Origin: UBA11740 sp035639235
GTDB taxonomy: Bacteria > Acidobacteriota > Blastocatellia > Pyrinomonadales > Pyrinomonadaceae
Length of the DNA: 64,000 nucleotides
Direction of reading: 5' to 3'
NCBI GenBank assembly: GCA_035639235.1
Contig: DASQYL010000229.1
Span: 1 to 64,000 of the forward strand
Shown: piece by piece, positions 7,700-16,640 of the stretch
Numbering within the stretch: position 1 is the stretch's first letter
How the letters are laid out: every line of letters begins with the position of its first letter
Program-made: the position numbers and the translations under genes
Notes under the pieces: model-generated
The model's database searches: none
What the model was told of the DNA's origin: nothing
Seen by the model: only the letters and a program-made list of their open reading frames with translations

Positions 7700-8710
7700 G
7701 TGTCCATTCTCGATCAAATTCGCCAGCGCGCTGCCGCAAACCCTCAGCATATCGTGCTGCCCGAGGGCGAAGACCCGCGCACCGTGGTTGCGGCGAGCAT
7801 GGCGGCGCGCCAAAGGCTGGCGCGCATTACGATCCTCGGCGATGAACAAAAGGTTCGCGAGGCGGCGCGACAATCGGGCGCGGATCTCGGCGGCGTCGAG
7901 TTGATCGATCACACGCGCGCGAATGATTTTGAAAAGCTGGTCTCCGTGCTTTACGACGCGCGCCGCGCGAAGGGCATGACCCTCGATGAAGCACGGACCG
8001 CGCTGCGCGATCCGCTATACTATGGCAACCTGATGGTGCGCGCCGGCCGCGCCGACGGCTCAGTCGCGGGCGCGACGAACACGACTTCGCACACTGTCAG
8101 AGTCGCGCTGCACTGCATCGGCGTCCGGCCGGGCTTCAAGATCGTTTCAAGCTTTTTCTTGATGGCCCTGCGCGATCCGAACTTTGGGCAGAACGGCGCG
8201 ATGATCTATGCGGACTGTGGCGTCGTGATCGAACCCAGCGCGGCTGAACTCGCAGAGATTGCCATCGCTTCGGCTGGTTCGTGTCGCGCATTGCTCGCCG
8301 CCGAACCGCGCGTGGCGATGCTTTCGTTTTCCACGAAGGGCAGTGCCAAGCATCGCTTGATCGACAAAGTTGTCGAAGCCACGAAGACGGTTCGCGTGCG
8401 CGCACCTGATTTGGAAATCGATGGCGAGTTGCAAGCCGACGCGGCGCTGGTGCCGGCGATTGCGCAATCGAAGACGCCGGGTTCGCCGATTGGAGGCCGC
8501 GCAAACGTTCTCATCTTCCCCGATTTGCAGTCAGGCAACATAGCCTACAAATTGACTGAACGTCTCGCCGGCGCGACGGCGATCGGGCCGATTCTCCAGG
8601 GACTCGATCGCCCCGCTAACGATCTTTCCCGCGGCTGTAAGGCTGAAGATATAGTCGACGCGATCGCGATTACGGCGGTGCAGGCGCAAGCGCGCAAAGG
8701 CGCATCGTAG
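7700..8710 (+). CDS. pta: Phosphate acetyltransferase
   Basis: A 336-residue single-domain enzyme of the PTA/PTB family, the short form without the N-terminal DRTGG domain. It interconverts acetyl-CoA plus phosphate and acetyl phosphate plus CoA. Diagnostic segments are HIVLPEGEDPRTVVAAS at the N-terminus, VRAGRADGSVAGATNTTSHT (about residues 113-132), GFKIVSSFFLM and NVLIFPDLQSGNIAYKL near the C-terminus. The start is a GTG placed right after a repeat tract. No acetate kinase gene is next to it in this window. Confidence 0.93.
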   Translation: MSILDQIRQRAAANPQHIVLPEGEDPRTVVAASMAARQRLARITILGDEQKVREAARQSGADLGGVELIDHTRANDFEKLVSVLYDARRAKGMTLDEARTALRDPLYYGNLMVRAGRADGSVAGATNTTSHTVRVALHCIGVRPGFKIVSSFFLMALRDPNFGQNGAMIYADCGVVIEPSAAELAEIAIASAGSCRALLAAEPRVAMLSFSTKGSAKHRLIDKVVEATKTVRVRAPDLEIDGELQADAALVPAIAQSKTPGSPIGGRANVLIFPDLQSGNIAYKLTERLAGATAIGPILQGLDRPANDLSRGCKAEDIVDAIAITAVQAQARKGAS

Positions 8711-8799
8711 TTTTATTCATCTGGCTTGGGGCAACGGAAACGTACCTGGGCCGGCATCAAACCTCGCGATCAATCATTTGTCCGACACGGAGTAAACGG

Positions 8800-9927
8800 G
8801 TGCGCGCAGCGTTCTTAGTTTTCGCGATCCTTTCGCTGTCCGGAATCGCAAATGCCCAGAGTGGCGTCAGGCCGTCACCGTCGCCTACACCGAGATCCGA
8901 CGATCAGGAACCGGTCCGCGTCTTCACCGAAGAAGTGCGCTTGCCGATCGCGGCGACTGATACCTACGGCCATTATGACCCAACGCTCACCGTTAATGAT
9001 GTGCTGATTTTGGAAGACGGTCAGGCACAACAGATCAGAAGCATCCAGCATCTACCGGGCAACGTTTTGTTGTTACTCGATGTTGGTAATCAATTGGGAT
9101 TAAAGGATACGAACCTCACCCGCGACGTTGCATTACGCGTCGTCAACAGTCTCTTTGCCGGAACGCGGTTCGCCATTATGCAATTCGCGATGAAGCCAGA
9201 GTTGCTGCAACCATGGACCAGCGACAAGTCAGGAATCGAGAAGGTCCTGAAGACGAAGATGCTTTCCGGCAAGAGCAGTCGCCTGGCCGACGCTTTCGCT
9301 GCGGCTGCCGATCAATTCAAAGAAACTGCGCCGGGCACGCGGCATATCGTGATCATAACCGACGGGGTCGATACGCCGGGTGGCAAGATCACTATGGCGA
9401 ATGCTCTAAAGCAATTGAATTCGATCCAAGCCAGCCTGCACATTCTCAGTTACACCGTGATGGAGCGACAGGAACTGGGAGAGAAAACGAAAGTCGTAAG
9501 CGGCGGTGACGGCGTTCAGCGTGACGGCAATCCCGGCAGCAATCCAGTCGCCAACGGCGATCCGACGTTGCCGCCGGGAGTTACCCGCACGCCGAGTTTC
9601 AAGATTGGATCGATCGATACAGACATCGCGATGCGCCGCAAGCGAAAGGAATACGAGCGCGCAACGCGTGATAGCGAAAAGCAACTGACTTCAATTGCCG
9701 AGGAGAGCGGCGGCCGAATCTTCTTACCCGCCAACAAAAACGAAATACTCGATCAGGCGGGTCTGATCGCTCGCGACATCGGATCGCAATACGTCGTGAC
9801 TTATCGTCCCACCCGTCCGTTGTCGCAAGCAAAAGCGGGTGAATACCGGAAAATTGAAGTGGCGTCTCGACGCGTAGGCCTTTATCTGAGAAGCCGGCGC
9901 GGCTACGTTGTTTCGAATAATCAGTAA
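8800..9927 (+). CDS. Secreted VWA-domain protein (acidobacterial VWFA-related type)
   Basis: A 375-residue protein with a GTG start, a signal peptide (residues 1-20, ending NAQ) and a short Pro/Ser/Thr linker. A VWFA fold spans about residues 85-330. The strand carrying the metal-site motif reads LLLLDVGNQLG, so the usual DxSxS is replaced by DVGNQ, while ITDGVDTPGG is retained. An insertion of about 50 residues (GGDGVQRDGNPGSNPVANGD) sits before the last helices, and the domain closes with YVVTYRPTRPLSQAK and the KIEV strand typical of this acidobacterial family. Function unknown; likely periplasmic protein binding. Confidence 0.85.
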   Translation: MRAAFLVFAILSLSGIANAQSGVRPSPSPTPRSDDQEPVRVFTEEVRLPIAATDTYGHYDPTLTVNDVLILEDGQAQQIRSIQHLPGNVLLLLDVGNQLGLKDTNLTRDVALRVVNSLFAGTRFAIMQFAMKPELLQPWTSDKSGIEKVLKTKMLSGKSSRLADAFAAAADQFKETAPGTRHIVIITDGVDTPGGKITMANALKQLNSIQASLHILSYTVMERQELGEKTKVVSGGDGVQRDGNPGSNPVANGDPTLPPGVTRTPSFKIGSIDTDIAMRRKRKEYERATRDSEKQLTSIAEESGGRIFLPANKNEILDQAGLIARDIGSQYVVTYRPTRPLSQAKAGEYRKIEVASRRVGLYLRSRRGYVVSNNQ

Positions 9928-9965
9928 GAATTTTCGCGACCGATCGCGGCTGAGATGCCAAATCC

Positions 9966-9997
9966 TAAAAAGAAAAAAGCCTCATTGAATGGGGCTT
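9966..9997 (-). terminator. Rho-independent terminator of the HD-GYP regulator gene
   Basis: On the minus strand a stem AAGCCCC/GAGGCTT with loop ATTCAAT is followed by TTTTTTCTTTTT. It lies about 65 bp past the stop codon of the gene at 10063-11196. Confidence 0.8.
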
Positions 9998-10019
9998 GAA
10001 TCATCTCGTCGCTGTCTCT

Positions 10020-10044
10020 ACCCAGGTGTAAACGCCTGGGCTAG
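10020..10044. repeat. Small palindrome CCCAGG...CCTGGG
   Basis: CCCAGGTGTAAACGCCTGGG forms a 6-bp stem. It has the look of a dispersed hairpin; similar CCCAGC/GCTGGG hairpins occur at 29053 and 30748. Confidence 0.6.
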
Positions 10045-10062
10045 GGGAACGCTTTCAATGTT

Positions 10063-11196
10063 TTAACTCGCCGGGGCGTTCAATTGAGATTCGACGGCTG
10101 CATTATTGATTGATTCCCATTCTGCGTCAGGCGGTTTTGGCAAGAGCGATCGACGACGCAACTCCGCCCAATCTTCCTGCGGCACGCGGTGAAAAGCTTC
10201 GACTACCTTCGGATCGAATTGCCGTCCGCTCCATTCGTCTAATTCGACGGCCGCGGCCGCATACGATCGGCCCTGGCGATACACGCGATCGCTGGTAATC
10301 GCGTCAAATGCATCGGCGACTGAAAAGATGCGCGCACAAATATCGATATCTTCGCCAGCCAATCCCAAAGGATAACCCGATCCGTCCCACTTCTCGTGGT
10401 GCTGCGCGACGACGCGCGCAGCGCCTTGCAGAAATTTTATTCCGCGCAGAATCTGCTGTCCGTGCAGAGGGTGCTCACGCATGCGCACCCATTCTTCGTC
10501 CGTGAGCTTCGCCGGTTTACGAAGGATTGCGTCGGGAACTCCGATCTTGCCAATGTCGTGAAGCAGCGAACCGAATTCGAGCGCCTTCATCTCCGGCGCA
10601 TTCAAACCGTATTCACGGCCGAGCCGCAAGCTGAAGGTGACGACGCGTTCAGAGTGTCCATGCGTCTCGGCATCGCGCGTTTCCAGGGCCGCGGTTAATG
10701 CTTTCAATGTCGAGCGATACGCGTTCTCAAGCGAACCGAGCGCTGCGTCCAACTCAGCCGTGCGTTGCGCAACCAGGTCTTCCAACTGGGTTTCATAGAG
10801 ACGCTTGGCGACGATCAATTCATAATGGTTGAGCGCGCGTGACACGGCGGCTTCGGCCTGCCGCAGATCGAACGGCTTCATGAGGTAGTCAAACGCACCC
10901 AATCTCAGCGCATTGATCGCGCTCTCAATCGTCTGCATTCCGCTGATCATGACAATAACTGTATCGGGCGAAACGGCTTTTACATGCGGGATCATTTCGA
11001 GGCCGCTCATGCCGCTCATCGTGATGTCACTGATCACTAATTGATAGTCGCTACAGCGCAGTTGCTCGAGGGCTTCTTCGGCAGAAGATGCTTCGACGCA
11101 ATCGTACGAATCGCACAAGAGGTCATTAAGTACGCTGCGGACCTCGGCTTCATCGTCCACAATTAGGAGGTGCGGCTTTGGGGTATTGTCGCTCAT
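10063..11196 (-). CDS. Response regulator with HD-GYP phosphodiesterase domain
   Basis: A 377-residue two-domain signalling protein. Residues 8-125 form a CheY-like receiver with acidic pair DD (14-15), phosphoacceptor Asp57 (ISDITM) and Lys107 (YLMKPFD). After a coiled-coil linker, an HD-GYP domain follows (about 165-350): HSERV, LLHDIGKIG (His213-Asp214), AQHHEKWDGSGYP and FSVADAFDAITSDRVYR. HD-GYP domains hydrolyse cyclic di-GMP, so the protein probably lowers c-di-GMP on phosphorylation. No histidine kinase is adjacent. A terminator follows the gene. Confidence 0.92.
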   Translation of the reverse strand: MSDNTPKPHLLIVDDEAEVRSVLNDLLCDSYDCVEASSAEEALEQLRCSDYQLVISDITMSGMSGLEMIPHVKAVSPDTVIVMISGMQTIESAINALRLGAFDYLMKPFDLRQAEAAVSRALNHYELIVAKRLYETQLEDLVAQRTAELDAALGSLENAYRSTLKALTAALETRDAETHGHSERVVTFSLRLGREYGLNAPEMKALEFGSLLHDIGKIGVPDAILRKPAKLTDEEWVRMREHPLHGQQILRGIKFLQGAARVVAQHHEKWDGSGYPLGLAGEDIDICARIFSVADAFDAITSDRVYRQGRSYAAAAVELDEWSGRQFDPKVVEAFHRVPQEDWAELRRRSLLPKPPDAEWESINNAAVESQLNAPAS

Positions 11197-11394
11197 AGGC
11201 CTGAGGAGGATGATCGATTCGGAAACGAAACTGATCTGGAGGATCGATCGAAGAAAACAGCCGGGGCTTGACCGGCCCGAGCATTGTACAACGTTGCTAC
11301 GGATATGGCAAACATTCTTTTACGTTAGAATTGTTCAGAGAATGCGTTGATTTTTGGTGAGTTTGACGCTTGAGGAGTGTCGCGACAGCGCGGT

Positions 11395-11424
11395 TTGACC
11401 GAATTGATAGGCGTCGACTAATAT
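11395..11424 (+). promoter_or_regulatory. Sigma-70-type promoter for tRNA-Leu
   Basis: TTGACC at 11395-11400 and TAATAT at 11419-11424 are separated by 18 bp, about 23 bp ahead of the tRNA 5' end. Confidence 0.6.
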
Positions 11425-11446
11425 GGCCTCCGCCACCGTACGAGCC

Positions 11447-11535
11447 GCCGGAGTGGCGAAATTGGTATACGCACCAGACTCAAAATCTGGCGAGGTTCAC
11501 TCCTCATGAGAGTTCGAGTCTCTCCTCCGGCACCA
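11447..11535 (+). tRNA. tRNA-Leu (anticodon CAA)
   Basis: A cloverleaf can be drawn: acceptor GCCGGAG/CTCCGGC, anticodon stem CCAGA/TCTGG around loop CTCAAAA (anticodon CAA), a long class II variable arm (GCGAGGTTCACTCCTC) and T-arm GAGTTCGAGTCTCTC. Discriminator A and an encoded CCA end at 11535. The long variable arm and the anticodon both indicate leucine. Confidence 0.97.
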
Positions 11536-11570
11536 AGGCTTGCGAACAAACTTCTTAGTTGCCGTAAGCG

Positions 11571-11609
11571 AAAAGGCCGAGCGTCCTAATCAGACATTCG
11601 GCCTTTCTT
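11571..11609. terminator. Bidirectional terminator after tRNA-Leu
   Basis: AAAGGCCGA and TCGGCCTTT form a 9-bp stem around a 17-nt loop, with T-rich sequence on the right and A-rich sequence on the left. It can serve both the tRNA (plus strand) and the permease gene ending at 11626 (minus strand). Confidence 0.8.
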
Positions 11610-11625
11610 GTATTGGTCGATCAAC

Positions 11626-13248
11626 TTACTTGATGTGTGAATCGACTGGACCAGCGGGACTGCCCGGAGGCGAATCTGGATCTGCCACCGCCTGACCTGC
11701 CGGCGAGACGCCGTGGGTTTGTATCTCGTGTTGAGTATGACGCGCCATCACGCTGTGACGGCGACCATACGCAAAGTAGATCACCAATCCAATCACCAGC
11801 CAGATTATCAGTCGATACCAATTCTCGGCGGGCAGTGAGAACATCAGAAGCAAACAGGTTGCGATGCCGAGAATCGGAACCAGCGGCACTAGTGGCGCGC
11901 GGAACGGCCGGTTTGCCTCCGGGTTTGTTCTGCGCATGACGATCACGGCGCCGCAGACGATCACGAATGCGAACAAGGTTCCGATGCTAGTCATCTCGGC
12001 GAGAATGCTAAGCGGAATGAAACCCGCCATAGACGCGACGAACAGTCCGGTTAGAATCGTCGACTTCCAGGGCGTGCGCCACTTCGGGTGAACATCCCCG
12101 AAGAAACTGTTTGGCACGAGACCATCGCGACCAAGCGCCAACATTACGCGCGGCTGACTCAGCATCATCACCAGCAGAACGGATGTGATTCCGGTCATGG
12201 CGCCGAAAGCAACGAGATACTGCATCCAGGTTAGTCCTGCTCGCTTGAACGCCTCGACCACCGGAGCGTTAATGTCGATCTCTTTAGCTGGCACCATTCC
12301 CGTCAAAACCGCAGAGACCGCGATATAGAGAATCGTGCAGATAATCAATGAAGCGATGATGCCAATCGGAACATCTTTGGCGGGCTCACGCGCTTCTTCC
12401 GAGTGCACCGATACGGAATCGAACCCGATATAAGCAAAGAAGATGATCGCGGCGCCGGCAAACATTCCCAAAGGTTCTCCGCCCGCCGCGTGTTCGCCGA
12501 GAATTGTTTTGCCAAAGAAGCTGACTCCCGTGTAACCGAAGGGCGCGAACGGGTGCCAGTTAGCAGTGCCGAACTTAGTGACCAACAGGTAGCCACCGAT
12601 TCCAATCACGAGAAATACGATGACTAACTTCACCGCGACCATGGCAGCGTTAAAGCTGGCGCTTTCCTTAATCCCCTTTACCAGAATCACAGTCAGGATG
12701 AATGTGATCAAGACGGCTGGCAGATCAAAATACGCTCCTGTCGCAACAAATCCTGTATGCGGGCATCCTGCTCCGACGCTGACGCAATAGTTAATTGGAG
12801 CCGTGGCAATAATCTGCGGAACATGGAATCCGAATATCGGCGTGAACTCCTGAAAGTGCGCCGACCAACCGTGGGCCACCGTGGCTGATCCGACCGCGTA
12901 TTCGAGAATCAAATCCCAGCCGATGATCCAGGCGAACAGTTCGCCAAGAGTTGCATAGGCGTAGGTGTAAGCGGAGCCGGCGACCGGCACCATTGACGCG
13001 AACTCGGCGTAACACAGCGCCGCGAAGACGCACGCGAGACCAGCGAGCACGAACGACAGCATCAGTGCCGGACCGGTGCGATCATGCGCTGCGACGCCGG
13101 TCAGAATAAAGATACCGGTGCCGATGATCGCGCCCACGCCGAGTGAAGTCAGTTGTACTGGGCCAAGGATGCGACGCAAGCGGTGACTGCCCGCTTCTTC
13201 TGCCAGCAACAGGCTGAGTGGTTTGGTCCTAAACAGTTGGCTAGCCAT
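11626..13248 (-). CDS. APC-family amino acid permease (cationic amino acid transporter type)
   Basis: A 540-residue polytopic membrane protein with at least 12 hydrophobic segments. The first transmembrane helix carries the substrate-binding motif GVGAIIGTGIFILTG, followed by CYAEFASMVPVAGSAYTYAY (helix 3) and FFAYIGFDSVSVHSEEAREP (helix 6/7 loop), all typical of the YfnA/CAT branch that imports basic or neutral amino acids by proton coupling. The C-terminal 35 residues are hydrophilic. The adjacent gene is a second APC permease of a different branch in the same orientation. Confidence 0.9.
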   Translation of the reverse strand: MASQLFRTKPLSLLLAEEAGSHRLRRILGPVQLTSLGVGAIIGTGIFILTGVAAHDRTGPALMLSFVLAGLACVFAALCYAEFASMVPVAGSAYTYAYATLGELFAWIIGWDLILEYAVGSATVAHGWSAHFQEFTPIFGFHVPQIIATAPINYCVSVGAGCPHTGFVATGAYFDLPAVLITFILTVILVKGIKESASFNAAMVAVKLVIVFLVIGIGGYLLVTKFGTANWHPFAPFGYTGVSFFGKTILGEHAAGGEPLGMFAGAAIIFFAYIGFDSVSVHSEEAREPAKDVPIGIIASLIICTILYIAVSAVLTGMVPAKEIDINAPVVEAFKRAGLTWMQYLVAFGAMTGITSVLLVMMLSQPRVMLALGRDGLVPNSFFGDVHPKWRTPWKSTILTGLFVASMAGFIPLSILAEMTSIGTLFAFVIVCGAVIVMRRTNPEANRPFRAPLVPLVPILGIATCLLLMFSLPAENWYRLIIWLVIGLVIYFAYGRRHSVMARHTQHEIQTHGVSPAGQAVADPDSPPGSPAGPVDSHIK

Positions 13249-13265
13249 TCAGAAATCCTCCGAGA

Positions 13266-13342
13266 GTGTTCGACAAACTTCAGTTTGTCGAGTGTGATTG
13301 GTTCAATGTTCGTTAAGAACGACAAACTGAAGTTTGTCGAAC
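13266..13342. repeat. Two palindromes between the permease genes
   Basis: TTCGACAAACTTCAGTTTGTCG (13269) and CGACAAACTGAAGTTTGTCG (13320) are each self-complementary and are also related to each other. The second lies within 2 bp of the stop codon of the upstream permease. Confidence 0.8.
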
Positions 13343-13343
13343 T

Positions 13344-14888
13344 TCAATACTCGCCTTCGGCCTTAGCCTCGGCTACCGAAATCGATCCTTCTTCTGCCAT
13401 TGGCGTTCCAAATTTGCGCCAAATGAAATAAACCGGAATTCCGGTGATGGCGATAATTAATCCGGGCCACGTGGTGGCTGTTTGATAGACGAAAAGAACG
13501 ATCAAGATTACGGCCGCGCCGATGATGTAGAGAATCGGCACAACCGGATAGCCGAATGCCTTGTATGGCCGCTCGGCATTCGGTCGTTTGTAACGCAACA
13601 CGATGATTCCCAGGATAGTGAGGATATAAAAGATCAGTGCCGCCGAAATGACGTAATCGAGCAGGTTGCTGTAAAGATTTCCGTAAGTAACGCGACCGGC
13701 TGCGTCTGACTTCATGGTGCGCGGCAGCACTAGTAGCGCCGCCCAAATACCCTGAATCACGAGACCCCAGCCGGGAACGTGACGGTGATTCAACTCGCCC
13801 GATCGTTTGAAAAACAAACCGTCGCGCGCCATCGCGTAATAGCAGCGTGCGCCGGCCAGAATCAATCCGTTGTTGCATCCGAACGTCGAGATCATAATCG
13901 CGACTGCCATCACAACGGCGCCGCGCCCGGAAAAAATCACGTTCATCGTGTCGGTGGCCACGCGATCGGCGCCCTGAATTTTTTCGAAGGGCAGCGTCGT
14001 CAGATAGGCCACGTTCGCGAGCAGATACAACGCGATGACGATCATCGTGCCGAAGGCGAGCGAAAGCGGAATGTTGCGCTTTGGATCTTTTACCTCGCCG
14101 GCGGTGAAGGTGATGTTGTTCCAGGCGTCGGCAGAGAACAGGGAGCCGGTTTGCGAAACACAGATCCCGACAAACAACCCGAACGCCGTGAGCGCCGTCA
14201 ACCCGCCTCCGAGATCGTCCAGCGAGCCGCGCACCGTCCACAGGTTGCCGAAGTTTGCGTGCACCACTCCGGAATTCCAGCCGATAAAAATTCCCAGCAC
14301 GATAAGTCCGAACAACGCGGCCAACTTCGCAGTTGTAAAAGTATTCTGGACGAGCTTGCCGAGCTTCAACCCGCGTGTGTTCATGAAAGTCAGTAACACA
14401 ATCAACAGCAGGCCCACCAGCTGCGCAGTTGAAAGGGACACAGCGTAACTGCCAAAGACGTGTTTCGGCGTGATTAGATATTTGTCTTCGCCAATGCGTG
14501 GAACTAACACGCCGAGGTAACGTGCGAATCCCACGGCGACTGCGGCAATCGTTCCGGTCTGAATTACCAGGAACAGAGTCCAGCCGTACAGAAATCCCCA
14601 GAGCGGCGAGAAGGCTTCGCGCAGGTAAACATACTGGCCGCCGGCCTTCGGCATCATGGCAGCAAGCTCGCCATAACTCAGCGCTCCCACCACGGTCAGC
14701 AGACCCGTGACGATCCAAACGACCAGCAGCCATCCGGGCGATCCAACGTTCTTTGAAATCCCGCCCGAGACAATAAAAATGCCGGATCCAATCATGGAGC
14801 CGGCGACGATCATCGTCGAATCGAGTAAACCCAGACCGCGAATAAAGCCGTGCGCTTTCGTGTGTGTCACTGCGGCAGCTTCTGCCAT
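13344..14888 (-). CDS. APC-family amino acid permease
   Basis: A 514-residue protein with about 12 transmembrane helices. The first helix reads STMIVAGSMIGSGIFIVSGGI, followed by ALSYGELAAMMPKAGGQYVYL, and a helix 6 region with LFVGICVSQTGSLFSADAWN, as in the LAT/SteT-like amino acid exchanger group. Substrate cannot be assigned. It lies upstream of the second permease gene with an 95-bp gap filled by palindromes, so co-transcription is possible. Confidence 0.88.
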   Translation of the reverse strand: MAEAAAVTHTKAHGFIRGLGLLDSTMIVAGSMIGSGIFIVSGGISKNVGSPGWLLVVWIVTGLLTVVGALSYGELAAMMPKAGGQYVYLREAFSPLWGFLYGWTLFLVIQTGTIAAVAVGFARYLGVLVPRIGEDKYLITPKHVFGSYAVSLSTAQLVGLLLIVLLTFMNTRGLKLGKLVQNTFTTAKLAALFGLIVLGIFIGWNSGVVHANFGNLWTVRGSLDDLGGGLTALTAFGLFVGICVSQTGSLFSADAWNNITFTAGEVKDPKRNIPLSLAFGTMIVIALYLLANVAYLTTLPFEKIQGADRVATDTMNVIFSGRGAVVMAVAIMISTFGCNNGLILAGARCYYAMARDGLFFKRSGELNHRHVPGWGLVIQGIWAALLVLPRTMKSDAAGRVTYGNLYSNLLDYVISAALIFYILTILGIIVLRYKRPNAERPYKAFGYPVVPILYIIGAAVILIVLFVYQTATTWPGLIIAITGIPVYFIWRKFGTPMAEEGSISVAEAKAEGEY

Positions 14889-15106
14889 TCGTTACTCCGA
14901 GCGTCGAGCTGATCTCGTGAACTGCTTGTTTCTTTACTTCAGGGAGAAGGGGAACGCGAGCGGCATTATACTGAATTGAGGCGCGGTGTCGAGTGATAAA
15001 GCAACGGAACCGATATTGTCATCAAACGTCTGTGGTTTGACACAAAGGCGCTGCGTGGCCAACCGCATTGCAGCGAAGGCGGGCCATGGGCTTAAATAAG
15101 TTCACG

Positions 15107-16288
15107 ATGAAACACCAAGTCCCCCTGAGTCTCGCAGTAGTCTTAATTATTCTGTCTTTCTCAAGCTGCATCGACAACCGCCAATCGGCTGGAAATAGCA
15201 AGAGCGCCACGTCCGCAGTTAGTCCGGCACCGTCGCCTGAAGCTAAGGAGCAGACGCCATCAGATGCCGAACCGGTGATGTTGAAAGGGCCAAATGCGGT
15301 GCCGAAGGACACGCGCATCATTGTCAACATTCCGGCTTTTCGCATGGATGTTTTTCGCGACGGCACGCTGCTGCGGTCCTACAAGGTCGGAATAGGGTAC
15401 CAGCAATTCCCTTTGCCGACGGGTTTCCGGAAAGCTGAACAGATCATTTTCAATCCAACCTGGACTCAGCCGGACGAAGCCTGGGCCTCGGATCCTGGAT
15501 CAATTACGCCGGCCGGCGCGGCGGACAATCCGCTGGGGCCGATCAAGATTCCAATCGGCGGAGCCAATTTGATCCATGGCGGCAAAGCGCTGGCGAAGAT
15601 CGGCACCTTCGCGTCCCACGGCTGCGTGGGTTTGACTAACGACGAAGTGAAAGATTTTGTGAAGACGCTGGCTGATGCTGCCAAAATCGAATTGACGGAC
15701 GAGACCATTGCCAATTATCTAAAACACCGAACGCGAACGCAGGTCGTGAAACTGCCGAAGCCCGTTCCCGTCGAGTTGCGTTATGAAACGATCGTAATCC
15801 AGGACGGCCAACTGCACATCTATCGCGACGTCTATAACAAAAACACCAATACAGAAGAAAACCTGCGCGCGGCTTTTGAGGCTGCGGGGATCAGCTTCGA
15901 TAAATTGTCGGAAGATGAAAAGACGCAAGCGCTCGACGCGGTGAACATGATGTCGCTCCATCCGAAAAGGATGGCGCAGCCAAAACCGAGTTTGCCGGCG
16001 AATGCAAATGCAGAGGACAGGAAAGCGGCTGCTGCCCAAGCCCGAACCGAAGCACAGAGACAAGCGAAGCTGCGCAGTCAAAAAGAAATTGTGATCGACA
16101 TAAGCGAGTTGACCGGCAAAGGTTATCCGGCGGCGAAGGATTTACAGACTGGCGCGGGCACGGTGGCGAGTAACGCCGGCGCGCCGCCCTTGCCCAAGAA
16201 GCGGCAGCGCAGTGCTCCAAGTCCTGAGCCGCAAACCACGCCCGCGAAAGCGCAGCCATCGCAAACGAGCGCGCCACCGAAGCTCTAA
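15107..16288 (+). CDS. L,D-transpeptidase (YkuD) lipoprotein-like
   Basis: A 393-residue exported protein. The start at ATG 15107 gives a signal sequence with a lipobox-like FSSC (Cys21); ATG 15086 and TTG 15068 would add a few residues only. The YkuD catalytic domain lies at about residues 65-200, with NLIHGGKALAKIGTFASHGCVGL providing the catalytic His and Cys (HGC). This family makes 3-3 peptidoglycan cross-links or anchors proteins to the wall. A C-terminal Pro/Ala/Gln-rich tail follows. The usual Arg/Asn after HGCxx is Gly-Leu here, as in other divergent members. Confidence 0.85.
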   Translation: MKHQVPLSLAVVLIILSFSSCIDNRQSAGNSKSATSAVSPAPSPEAKEQTPSDAEPVMLKGPNAVPKDTRIIVNIPAFRMDVFRDGTLLRSYKVGIGYQQFPLPTGFRKAEQIIFNPTWTQPDEAWASDPGSITPAGAADNPLGPIKIPIGGANLIHGGKALAKIGTFASHGCVGLTNDEVKDFVKTLADAAKIELTDETIANYLKHRTRTQVVKLPKPVPVELRYETIVIQDGQLHIYRDVYNKNTNTEENLRAAFEAAGISFDKLSEDEKTQALDAVNMMSLHPKRMAQPKPSLPANANAEDRKAAAAQARTEAQRQAKLRSQKEIVIDISELTGKGYPAAKDLQTGAGTVASNAGAPPLPKKRQRSAPSPEPQTTPAKAQPSQTSAPPKL

Positions 16289-16348
16289 TTTATTGGCGAG
16301 CGGCCAACCGAGAAAATTCTTTTTCCGATAGCGCCCCACTTGCCGATC

Positions 16349-16447
16349 TATTTGCGTCTTCGCGGCTTTGCGTGAGGTTGAGCCGTCGAAAGGCGCATTT
16401 GAAGTGGAAGCCGCAAAGGCACAAAAAATCGCAAGGCAAATAGGGCA
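16349..16447. repeat. ~100-bp dispersed repeat, copy 2
   Basis: This matches 2925-3030 (shared runs such as GTGGAAGCCGCAAAG and AATCGCAAGGC). It fills part of the 352-bp gap 16289-16640; the rest of the gap shows no gene that I can support. Confidence 0.75.
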
Positions 16448-16640
16448 TTGTTTTTCTGAGATAATCCCAGGATTCTGTCCACAACTTCCGGCAGGCATTT
16501 GGCATAATCCGGCAAACCCGCGATCTGACTACCGCATCCGAATACAGCCTCTGTCTCTTCCTGATGAAAATGGTTCTGGCAAACGAACATTTTGCTAATT
16601 GATTTGTAAATTCTGCTGGAAATCTGAAAGAATTCGAACA

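Noticed and set aside
13363..14733. Long minus-strand reading frame inside the second permease gene
   Set aside because: It lies wholly in another frame of a clear APC permease; its translation is Arg/His-rich and lacks membrane helices.
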